From Haliotis asinina (lineage: Eukaryota; Mollusca; Gastropoda; Lepetellida; Haliotidae): a DNA stretch of 64,000 bases. Each line of letters opens with the position of its first letter. Position 1 is the stretch's first letter. Location: the NCBI RefSeq assembly GCF_037392515.1, contig NC_090290.1:35347253-35411252 (forward strand), given 5' to 3'. The notes beneath the pieces are model-generated. The model was given only the letters and a program-made list of their open reading frames with translations. It was not told where the DNA came from and did no database searches. Positions 55,540 to 64,000 of the stretch are shown here, piece by piece. A program made the position numbers and the translations under genes.

Positions 55540-56104
55540 TTGCACAGCTATAGCTTTTTCTGTGCATTCAGTCTTAACTACCTCTTTCTGTTGGCTAGTC
55601 TGTTTCACAGCTATGGCAATGCCGTGTATGTATCTTTTGAAACCGTGTGCGATATCTATGAAGAGAATTCCAATTCTCTCATGTCATTTAAAGCGCTGTA
55701 TTCTCTTCTAGAAATTTGAAACAGATAGGTGTTGAGGGCTTAGATTACCTAAACTGTCTTAACGTTAAGATAGTCGTACGTGCCATGCCTTAACATTAAC
55801 TTACGACTATCTTGGCGCTAAGAGAGCTTCGAAAATCTATGCTCTGAATATTATGGTCATGAGTGACAATGCCAGATTTTCCTGATTAATTGTATGCTTG
55901 AAGTTTTGTCAAAGGCTACAGTTACTCACAATCTACATGTATTGACAAAGGACAAAGATGAATATATATGACAAATTATTTTGTTCTATATAACCTTTAA
56001 TATGAAAGTCACATGAATTTATGAACCAAGGCTGGAATACAGGTACATTTAGATCATTCTGTAAGAAGCACACACACCAGTAAAACCTCTGTGTTCCTTT
56101 TCAG
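55540..56104. repeat. Gene B intron 1, right part, matching 24110-24677
   Basis: Collinear with the gene A intron. It includes a pair of inverted segments ('aagctctcttaacgttaaga' and 'cttagcgctaagagagcttc' in A, near 24322 and 24382) that could fold; in B the first arm has mutated. No gene. Confidence 0.6.
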
Positions 56105-56342
56105 ATGACACGGTGTTGCACATTCAGCAGAACTCTAGATACACAGGACAGGAGGTGTATCTGTACAACGACCAACATGACGGGATGGCCAAAGCTAACT
56201 GTATAGCATACTCTCATGAGTGTGACTCTCATGGCATTATTCAACTTGTTGCAACACGAGTTGTGTCCGCTTAACATGTCAATATTCATGACAGTCGACC
56301 CTGGACACACAAAAAAGGAATTTCTGTGGATGCGAGTGAAAA
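56105..56342 (+). pseudogene. Exon B2: broken by a 116-nt deletion
   Basis: Same acceptor (ttttcag) and donor (GTAAGT from 56343) as exon A2, but 238 nt instead of 354. Bases corresponding to 24845-24960 are missing, which joins ...GTCCGCT to TAACATG... and creates a stop at 56272-56274, with a frameshift behind it. The first 55 codons match A2 closely. If included, the product would end before any membrane span; if skipped, the frame is kept. Confidence 0.85.
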
Positions 56343-57481
56343 GTAAGTTGGATTTATTGCATATCTCTTGATTTGGCTCTACACCAAATTGTAACAAGAC
56401 ATCTTTGTCTTTCACGTTTAATCGAAACGCGCAAGATTTTTTTAAGTTTTAAAAATATGAAGAGGTTTGGTGGTTTTGAAATTCTACTTTTTTTGTCAAA
56501 TGCCTTTATGGTGACACGGTAACTATATGAACCTTATAACTACATGAGGTACTAAATGTAACAAGGAGAATCTAAGATGGCTAGCTTCTATCCAATTCTT
56601 TCCTGTCATGAATAGATTATGGTAAACACATTTACCTCATAAATGTATGTCATATCATCAATATATATTCACGATAGTGTACCACTAAACCTGATCACGT
56701 CACAAATATTTGGCTCTTAATTTCGCAAGAATGAATGGATCTACCTAAACATGAAACCAAATATGACTGAAAATGTGCATTTGTTTCACCACGAACTTTC
56801 TATTATTCATTCTCAATAACCTGCCATATGAAAGGTTTCAAGAAAGTGGATTAGGATTTTTTTATTACGTCATTGTATTTCATTCCTGATGCTGAAAAGT
56901 GGAGTAAGATAAATGTTACATGATGTTGCCGAAAAGTGGCATAAGAGAAGACATGTTACATGATGTAACACAGGAAACCTGTTTACTGTCACCAGACCTT
57001 CGGATAACACTGAACAGTCCGTTCTCTAGTAGTGATTGATATATTGTTCAGACAAATGTTCAGTGACTGTTGGCAACAATCTACAAGATTTGCTAAATAC
57101 AATGTTGTTACATATACAGCGCATATTTAAATCCGAAAACAACTCGTGTAATAACCTCTATCAGTTGTCTTCACCTACATCCTCTTTACCATTTATGTCT
57201 TCGAGTGTTACCTACCACTTCAGTGATACATTAACTTTCAATGTTTCAACAAAAGTTTATATGGCATGACAGCACAGCATATTTGAAATCAAGCGCAAAA
57301 GTACAAACACTGTGGTTGGTGGCGGTTTTAGGTCACTGTGAACGTTGCATACTAGATATGACTGTAAACATTTTACATTAGATATTAGATATAACTGTGA
57401 ACATTGTCTGAATATTTACTTTAAGTGATGTGGATTAAACATGAGTGTACATAGTTCTGAACATTGATCGTATATTTGTAG
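56343..57481. other. Gene B intron 2
   Basis: Collinear with 25032-26190 of gene A, with small deletions. It contains no convincing coding sequence. A duplicated segment within it ('ttacatgatgt') occurs near 56916 and 56956. Confidence 0.6.
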
Positions 57482-57871
57482 CTGATACAGGTAAGAATGT
57501 CACCGTCGTGTGTGGAGCCAGCATCCCTTCAGATGTGTCACTGAACTGCCCAACGTCTACATCAACTACAACGACATCAACTATTACTACAACTCCTAGA
57601 ACAACTACTGCTACTACTACCGCATCTACAAAACAAGCAACAATGGCGTCTACCAACACAGTCAGCACACAGAAAGCTGGTAAATCACAAGTTGTGAGGT
57701 CTACAATAACGATAACAGCGTCATCAAAGACGTCCGTACACAGCAACAGCACCACAACGCTGTCTGCGTCTATTGGGAATGGTGTTTCTCAAAGCACCAC
57801 ACTACACCAATCCAAGTCAAACTCTCCTACAGCCCCGTCGCAACACCCCATTTGGTTTATAGGATCTTCCG
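57482..57871 (+). CDS. Exon B-a: single mucin exon of gene B
   Basis: 130 codons, phase 1-1, acceptor tttgtag, donor GTAAAT from 57872. The head DTGKNVTVVCGASIPSDVSL is followed by LNC, so both cysteines are kept, like unit 1 of gene A. The Thr tract includes ITTTPRTTTATTTAST. The C-terminal block is diverged from gene A units (QSKSNSPTAPSQ, PIWFIGSSG). No stop. Confidence 0.8.
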
Positions 57872-58858
57872 GTAAATATGACAAATAACCCCATATGCAA
57901 TAAACCCACTTTTTGGCACACAGCTGATGTCTATACAATCGTATAATAAGTCAAAAGCAGAAACGATATAGTCAGAATCGCACAATAAACACTGATTATG
58001 ATCTAGAAATAATTTTATTGATTCAGCATTTTCCATAAGCATATATGTTTACGAATGGCTGTGATCACTGAGTATTGTGCGCATCTGGCACAATTCAAGC
58101 AATATCACGACACAGGACGCCAGCAATGGGCTTCAAACACTGTAATCAAGAGACGACTCAAACCCGGGTTTTGGGAGTGATTAGAGAACACTGTCACAAC
58201 TAGGCTACCGAACTTCTGCAAATATACATTAAGAAGCATATGCTGATCGACAGCTGTGAGAGAACACCTGGTGTCCATGCCTATGTTTTGTCGAATGTCT
58301 TAACCCCAGTAGTGCAACTATGAGAAAGTTATATGTGTCAAATATGTATGTCCAGTTTTAAAGCCAAATGTCCTGTATGTACGGCACACGTTTTGATATA
58401 TGTGGACAATTCCCTAAGTCAGCTCATACCATCCGTGCCAACTTTTGAGTGCTATTGTCTCCCAATATAGCGTGTGACCATGTCAGCCTTTAGTAAGTGT
58501 TTACACATTGCTACCTGGTGTTATACCCTGGCATGCTCGCTATCATAGTTCTAATCACCAGTAAGTACCCAGATCTAAATACTTCTAAGGTAACCCGTTT
58601 GTTGTTCTAGAAGATGGCTGAACGTGATCAGCACAATCGAGATTGGTTACTGCCTGTCTACGTGTCTTCTTGGCTGGGAGAGAAACAGGTGTACCCTCGG
58701 CGGTATCGTTTTCAGGTTCAAGTCTATTTTTCAACGATTCCATAATTATTTTTTTATCGAGCTAAATTTTATTGACTGGTATTCAAAAGATAGAATGCCA
58801 GTTGTTTTCATCACTAGTGATATTTCTTTTCAAGACAATATGTTTGTCGTTTTGCCAG

Positions 58859-58936
58859 AAACCTCTTCACCAACGGATAATAACATATCAACTTCAGAAT
58901 AAGCAAAGAAAAGCCTTTCTTCAACACCAAACAGGG
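58859..58936 (+). pseudogene. Exon B-b: small exon with premature stop
   Basis: Acceptor ttttgccag as in gene A. Reads TSSPTDNNISTSE, then TAA at 58900-58902, where gene A units have TCA. The donor GTAAGT is kept. If spliced in, the protein would end in the stalk; if skipped, the frame is kept. Confidence 0.75.
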
Positions 58937-59039
58937 GTAAGTTAGTGAGTGAAGTGTTTTTGCGAAGTAACAAATCTTAGTACTATCTATGTAGTATTTG
59001 TTGCTAGAGACATTGTTACAACTGTATTATCAAACAAAT

Positions 59040-59190
59040 AATGACAAGGATATGATAATGATAAGGTGCAGTAGCAGTAGGTGTAGTTAAGTATATTGCT
59101 ATTGTACACGTAGTAGTAGCAGCAGCAGCAGTAGTTGTAGTACTAGTAGAAGACGACGGAGAACAACAGGAGGAGCAGCAGTAGCCCCAT
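59040..59190 (+). repeat. Trinucleotide tract matching 37780-37970
   Basis: GTA/GCA triplets ('gtagtagcagcagcagcagt', then 'gaagacgacggagaacaaca'). It marks the same point in both paralogues after the small exon. Its right end is where the two copies part. Confidence 0.8.
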
Positions 59191-60000
59191 TTCGAATTCC
59201 ACGGCGACATTGCCAAGGTTGTCCAACGTATGAAGGTTAGCTGGGAACAATGTTGGCAACCAACCGACGTGTATCCTTGTCCCTGTTTTGGTAACATCGC
59301 CGCCGTCCATGAATTTCATTATAGTAAAATATGCCTGTGATCTAGATTATGTCTTTGTTTTTCTCAACTCCACCCCGGATGCTGTTTCTTTTAGAAAGGT
59401 GGTAAGCGTTTATGACATGCACCAAGCTATACTAGTGCTCAGAAGAAAGTATACAGTTTGTTTGGCCAAGCTTGAAACGAAAAGAAAAGCGTATATTATG
59501 ACAAGAAAGTGTTGAGAATTTTAGGAATATGATAATTTGATTTCTAGTATAAACAACCTCGACCAGTTATTAAGTACACCGTTTCATTCAAACGAGACGA
59601 GTGCGTTTACCCTTTTTCAATGCACGCAAGGCTGGGAATCGACACACTTTGATACGCACTGCTCGCAGCGTTTACGAGTAGGTTGCGCAATGTTCACGCC
59701 TACTTCACGCAAGTGGCACGAAGAATATGCGCGACAGAAATTTGGAACATTTTATAATTACCCCGCACAGTTTATGCATACTTCACACCAGTTTACGCCG
59801 AGTTTACTCATTGGCACGCAAGAAACTGCAAACCAGTAAGGGGACGAAACTCGTGCAAGTGTCAGGGTGGCTTTAGTCATCTCTAGTGACAAGCATGGAT
59901 TGTTGAAGATCAAGTTTAACCCGGGTCACGCTCACTTGATCAATAGGAATTTCTGACAGTAAGAAACCAAGAGGTAAAACGTCCAATGGCTATCGGTCAA
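59190..60000. repeat. Block matching 43335-43830, then unassigned sequence
   Basis: 59197-59600 is collinear with 43349-43800. A 75-codon reading (59288-59515) is interrupted in the partner, and so is the 100-codon reading at 59537-59839, so neither is called a gene. The stretch 59660-59830 contains several 'ttcacgc'/'tttacgc' motifs of unknown meaning. Confidence 0.5.
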
Positions 60001-60004
60001 TAAA

Positions 60005-61760
60005 CCCCCTGTTAGTAAATGTGTTATCATATATTAACAAAAGTTCAGTTTTAAGATATTGCAGAGTCTGTAAAAGGATAAGAATATATATGTTACATCC
60101 CCTGTTGTCTACTAGGTGAACTGGTATAGGAGCGTGTTGTAGTATGACCAGAAATTATTGAGAATTTTAGGATTATGTTTAAAGGTCACATGAAACGTAA
60201 GACACAACTTTGCAGATTGTGATATTTTTCGGTATGCACTTACCGAAACGAATCAGGAAACATACCAATTCAACCTATAAAGTTGAAATAAAACTCGATG
60301 AAAAAAGCACTCGAAATCAGTTCAAACGATTCACTAATTTTGCCCCAGTGCTGGCAGAAAATGTGGTTTCAACAGCTATGCTATGCTCATATAGAATGCG
60401 CAGTGAATAGGTTCGTGGAGCATGAAACAATATGCCTGCCCGGCGTATGAGGTCGTGAGCAGTAATCTAATCTTGGTTATGTACACTAACAAGTAAAAAT
60501 CTACTTGTTACATGAAAGAAAAAAGACCATGTTGACTGTGATGAGCAGCCTCTGTCATAGAGAAAACTCAATGTCTGGTTTATTGACACCTTCATGTCTG
60601 CCTGCCTATCTGCCGATGACAATATCCAGTGCACAACTTCAGTAATTGACCACATGTAATTTGAAATTAACAAATTTTGTATATTGTTTTTTTCTTAATC
60701 AACAATGCATTTTGCGTATCATGAATAAATGATACCCGTGTTCAATTAGGTTTGATTATTTGGTTGCATGTGACCTTTAGTTGGATTTCTACCATTAGCA
60801 ACCTTGACCAGCTATCAAGTGCTTGGTTTTATTCAAGAGAGACATCTCCGTTAACCCTTTTCCATTACATTGTGAAGAGTTACCCCCCTTTGTTTACTTG
60901 CCATTAGACGGTATTTTCAGTGATCCTCAGTATGGATGGTTTAAAGAAGAGAAAGTTGATTTATTTATAAAGTATTATAACAAGAACATCAAGTCAGCTA
61001 AAGTTATTTCAAGTAGAGCAGGCGTCCCTTTGTCAACTTATAATCGTGTTTTAAAAAATGTTCTTTGAGAACGGCGCAGGCAGGCCCATAAAATAAACTG
61101 TTGGCGGCTGGTATTCTTAAGGCTGGATATGATTGTCTCTGTCCGTGAAGACAAAACTAGAACTGAGCTACATGCAATGGGTTGGAAGAAATGTCGAGGA
61201 ATTCCATCACCGATAATGAAACCTGAACAAAAGGAGCGAAGGTTGAACTGGTGCTCACAGCATAGTGATTTTAACTGGAACAAAGGGATTTTCTCAGATG
61301 AAAGTTATGTGCGGCTGTTTCCAAAATACATTGAAATTCTGGACCAAACAAACTGAAAACTGTATCACCGAATTTTAACGTGTTGGTGGCATATCTGAGT
61401 TAGGGGCAACATCCCTGTGTGTATTTGAATGGAATGTGAACGGTGAGTGGTACAAACATATTCTCGAGGTATATTTACTTCTAACTGGACACATGTTCTA
61501 TGGAAATGTTTGTACTTTCCCAGCAGGACAACGACCCAAAACATCGTTCAAAGCATTCACAGGCCTGGTTTGGCGCCCCAAATATGACATTATTAGACTG
61601 GGCAAGCTACAGCCCGGACCTACAACCAATACAAATGCTAGTGGGGTGGGGGGGTGGGGGGTGGGGTGGGGGCTTATGGAGGTAAGTGTCAATGAGAAAA
61701 ATCTGACAAATATTGCTGAAATAAAAGAAGAAGTGGTCTGATATTGGGAGAGAAGGGGAA
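60005..61760 (+). pseudogene. Tc1-like transposase, copy 2 (uninterrupted by Penelope)
   Basis: The left part (60010-60290) matches 2740-3000. The middle (60440-60680) matches 9163-9420. The transposase (60930-61740) matches 9800-10680. HTH start YYNKNIKSAKVISSRAGVPL is near 60975. The first Asp in IFSDESYV is near 61290, and the second Asp in the QQDNDPKH block near 61515 is kept. The final Glu is Gln (DLQPIQM) near 61625, so the DDE triad is broken. A G-rich stretch (GGGGTGGGG, 61640-61672) interrupts the C-terminus. Frameshifts and stops are present near 61066 and 61354. It lies between the gene B mucin and membrane exons. Confidence 0.8.
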
Positions 61761-62001
61761 GGACATTTAAGGAAGCCGTCTTCACTTACTAAACGTCATT
61801 CTTTTGCCAAGTAAACTGGACTAACGTATTGGCATGAACAATGCTGGAGGATATATTATCATTTTCTTCATTTTTTTGTATTCTCAAAATTATGTTTGCA
61901 TTGACTGTACCACAGTAATACAGTCAATGCAGGTAGCTTCAAATTGCGTAAGTATTATCATGCTCGGTTTTGGTAAAAACAGATTTTATTTCCTTGTACA
62001 G
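61760..62001. other. Intron sequence before the gene B membrane exon
   Basis: Ends in the acceptor ttccttgtacag. A 10-bp inverted pair around 'tgcattgactgtaccacagt' and 'aatacagtcaatgca' (61899-61930) forms a small hairpin. No gene. Confidence 0.4.
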
Positions 62002-62086
62002 GTGAGTCAAACACCATACCCATAACACTGGGCGTGTCCGCTGCTGTTCTGCTGGTTGGCTTTGTTTTGGGGTGGATAATGACCAG
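62002..62086 (+). CDS. Exon B-TM: transmembrane exon
   Basis: Acceptor AG 62000-62001, donor GTAGTT from 62087; phase 1 in, phase 2 out, as in gene A. Encodes ESNTIPITLGVSAAVLLVGF, then VLGWIMTR: one span of about 20 residues with a short basic end. The sequence is not clearly related to the gene A span beyond composition and phase. Confidence 0.75.
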
Positions 62087-62254
62087 GTAGTTTTAGTATT
62101 TAGAATGAATAAAGATGTATGCAACACAAAATAAGTAGAAATATTGTTTTCCTTGTGGGAAAAAACAAACGTTCAATCGTCTTTTGTTTAATACGATTAC
62201 TTTGTCATGTCAAGCCTAATGCTAGAGATGTCTGAAGTATCCTCGTTAAATAAT

Positions 62255-62515
62255 ACAGGGTGAATGAATATATTTCCACCCCACTTTTGGCAATATCCTA
62301 GCGATGCCACGGCGGGGGACACCAGAAACTCTGTCCAGAGATTATACCCGTATGAGGTATCGAAAATAGTTACGTGCGATCTCTGTATCAACTGGGGTTG
62401 TCCCACCACCCAACATTGCGGAAGGACAAACAAGTTTATGATTTCTGTAGAGAACAGAATCTGGGTTTCTGTACAGCGAGCGCTTCAGCCATTAAGCTAC
62501 CCCACCACCCTACAA
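62255..62515 (-). repeat. SINE-like repeat, reverse orientation
   Basis: 'tggcaatatcctagcgatgc' at the left resembles the reversed SINE 3' end. 'cgcttcagccattaagctac' at the right is the reversed head. The middle (62335-62460) is longer than in other copies. It lies in the intron between the gene B membrane and tail exons. Confidence 0.65.
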
Positions 62516-62593
62516 AACTAAGTAACTGAGATTAAGAGAAATCCATGTATCATTGTGTGTCTGTGTTTTAATAGGGGCAATCTCTGTTTACAG

Positions 62594-62741
62594 GTGTTAC
62601 TACCAACGGAAGACAAGGAATAATGGTGCAGTTGTCTACAGCACAACCTCAACCATGAACGAAGAACACACGTATAGTACAGTACATCCTACCAGTACGG
62701 CAACATATGCTAACACCTCTTATGAATATTACAATCAATAA
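62594..62741 (+). CDS. Exon B-tail: short tyrosine-rich cytoplasmic tail
   Basis: Acceptor tgtttacag (AG 62592-62593) is chosen because it keeps phase 2; an upstream aatag at 62574 would not. Reads CYYQRKTRNNGAVVYSTTST to the end ATYANTSYEYYNQ, stop TAA at 62739-62741. About 48 residues with eight tyrosines. YAN and YYN fit the Y-x-N pattern bound by Grb2-type SH2 domains; no ITIM match was found. Related to the tail fused to the gene C mucin exon at 14240-14362. Confidence 0.7.
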
Positions 62742-63340
62742 CATTGCATGATAATAAATATGTATGCACACGCACAAAAGTGATCTGCTACCTTGTATAC
62801 TTAACGGTAAATATCATAACGAGATCTATGACTGTCACTGACATCATTGGTTTGCTTATGTTTGGCAACTAAACGGGTGATGACGCAGTGATGACATGCC
62901 AGCATTTTTCATGCCTTCCATGCCCCACAGTCTCACCACAGAGAGGTGAAACCATGTGCATGAAACTAGATTTTCAAGATTCAGATAGTAGGGAAACGTT
63001 TTCATTGTCACATTTTGACCAGCTTAGGTTCCAGAATCTATGGAAGTCTAATTCAGTCATCAACATTTATAGTTTGTATATATAGTTGTTCTGATCTTCA
63101 GTGTTGAAATCAAGACACCATGAAAATAGTGATTCTTAAAATTTGTGCATGTATATATATATGCCCCTCCTTTTGTTTAGTGTAAACGTTCTGTTATTAA
63201 GAACTTCGAATTCGTTTAGTAACGTACATTGATGTTGTGAGTGAGTGAGTGATATTGTGGATGACTAAATCACTTTGTCATGAAATTTCGAAAAATACCT
63301 GAAACAATGGGATTATCACACGGCGCTAAGTAAATTATTT
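62742..63340. other. Gene B 3' flank
   Basis: AATAAA-like 'ataataaata' at 62749-62758 is a candidate polyadenylation signal just after the stop. The interval 63175-63295 matches the flank of gene C. A GTGA triplet run is at 63239-63251. No gene. Confidence 0.5.
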
Positions 63341-64000
63341 GCAAAGTATTTAACTTTTTTAAAAACGAAGGTGAAAGGGGCAGGCATCAATATGCTTTGG
63401 CAAAGTATCGTTTACAAACTGCACGTGCTGTAGGGATGACGGAAGGGAAGTTAAAAACTGTCTTGAAAAACTGTACCGATTCAACCTGTACGGACACAGC
63501 TGAAGAGACCGTCTCAAAACCCACACGATGTGAGACAGTCGATTCATTTCAACAATAGCTGGTTAGAAACGCCATTAAGTCTCTATATAAACAAAATAAC
63601 TTTTCTGTAAACGCATATGGAGACAAATCATTCTTTGGTCATATCAAAATATCAGTTATGGAAGTTGCTTCACAAATTTGGTTTCCGTTACAAAAAAAGT
63701 AGTTTCAGAAAATAGACGTGCACTGTGCGAGAGCTCTGATATTGTTCGACTAAGAAACCAGTACTTAAGCACAATTCGAAAGAAAAGTACATAGGGTTAC
63801 GAGCCTGTATATTTGGACAAACATGGGTAAATGCTTCCCATACCACAGGGACACAATGGTTCGCCTACTCCACTTCAGAGTCCTGTGCCAGAAAATTACT
63901 ACTTGGAAAGAGCGACTGATTGTGCTCCATGCTGGTTGCAAGAGTCGGGGATTCCTACGTGGCTGGTCCCTAGTCTTCAAGGCAAAATCTAAAGACAACC
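63340..64000 (+). pseudogene. DDE transposase fragment of Tc1/mariner type, running off the window
   Basis: Frame-shifting + strand reading. An N-terminal region has YRLQTARAVGMTEGKLKTVL near 63405. LRNQYLSTIRKKST precedes EPVYLDKHG near 63748-63830, which corresponds to the Y-x-D-E-T-W first-Asp region with Glu lost. ERLIVLHAGCKSRGFLRGWS then LVFKAKSKDN reach the window end, matching the K-G-x-R-x-I-I-x-H-A-G strand of invertebrate DDE endonucleases. Stops near 63555, 63700 and 63796 show it is inactive. The second Asp and Glu lie outside the window. Confidence 0.65.

Larger units (their letters stand above)
52440..62741 (+). other. Gene B: mucin-like receptor paralogue (exon set)
   Basis: Exon order B1, B2 (broken), one a/b mucin pair (b with stop), transmembrane exon, tail exon. 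Skipping B2 and the b exon leaves B1-a-TM-tail in one continuous frame (about 330 codons before a signal exon), because the skipped exons are phase 1-1. The introns hold a LINE plus TA/TG repeat (first intron) and a Tc1-like element (between mucin and TM exons). Either an expressed short form or a pseudogene is possible. Confidence 0.6.

Noticed and set aside
59288..59839. Two readings of 75 and 100 codons
   Set aside because: The homologous block at 43.4-43.8 kb has shifts and stops at the same places; no motif or splice-phase agreement.
62553..62593. Extending the gene B tail upstream from the acceptor at 62574
   Set aside because: That site would put the tail out of phase with the membrane exon; the AG at 62592-62593 keeps the phase-2 junction.

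Overview
The window is eukaryotic DNA, most likely from a gastropod mollusc and probably an abalone (Haliotis). The evidence is: AT-rich sequence with short exons bounded by GT/AG introns; interspersed GTGAGTGAGTGA tracts; a tRNA-derived SINE beginning with a 'tagcctagtggttaaagcg' head; and a repeat of about 300 bp at 11.1, 11.8 and 16.9 kb of a type I associate with abalone genomes. The species call is inference. No bacterial-style operon, rRNA, functional tRNA gene or CRISPR array is visible.

The main content is a cluster of three related genes or gene fragments on the + strand, here called C, A and B. They encode a mucin-like type I membrane protein. Gene A (23.0-39.3 kb) is the most complete. 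It has two Cys-containing ectodomain exons, then six tandem copies of a two-exon unit (a Thr/Ser-rich mucin exon of 129-184 codons plus a 26-codon exon), then one transmembrane exon and one cytoplasmic exon carrying two ITIM-type tyrosine motifs. Every ectodomain exon begins and ends in phase 1, so any exon can be duplicated or skipped without breaking the frame. Gene B (52.4-62.7 kb) has the same two ectodomain exons, the second broken by a 116-nt deletion, and a single mucin unit whose small exon has a stop. It ends in a different transmembrane exon and a short tyrosine-rich tail with YxN motifs. Gene C (12.9-14.4 kb) is a remnant: a frameshifted ectodomain exon 2, and a mucin exon running without an intron into a B-type tail with no transmembrane segment. 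The layout suggests a family of paired surface receptors that share ectodomains but differ in signalling tails. No signal-peptide exon was found for A or B, so the 5' ends are missing or unrecognised.

Layout. 0-2.5 kb: decayed LINE. 2.6-10.7 kb: Tc1-like element split by a 5'-truncated Penelope-like element, which is itself split by a nearly full LINE. 10.8-12.6 kb: Tc1-like remnants and abalone-type repeats in a local tandem duplication. 12.9-14.5 kb: gene C. 15-19.7 kb: two more Tc1-like remnants, SINE pieces, microsatellites and a block duplicated at 43.9-46 kb. 19.7-22.2 kb: minus-strand LINE with a 2A-like N-terminus. 22.4-22.7 kb: Gypsy fragment that is part of the A/B duplicated block. 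23-39.3 kb: gene A. 39.4-51.7 kb: SINEs, LINE tails, one orphan exon and a minus-strand BEL/Pao element. 51.8-62.7 kb: gene B block, with a LINE and TA/TG microsatellite inserted in its first intron and a second Tc1-like copy before its transmembrane exon. 63.3 kb to the end: a DDE transposase fragment running off the window.

All homology statements come from motifs recognised by eye; no database search was run. Exon boundaries are predicted from splice consensus and phase agreement between paralogous copies.
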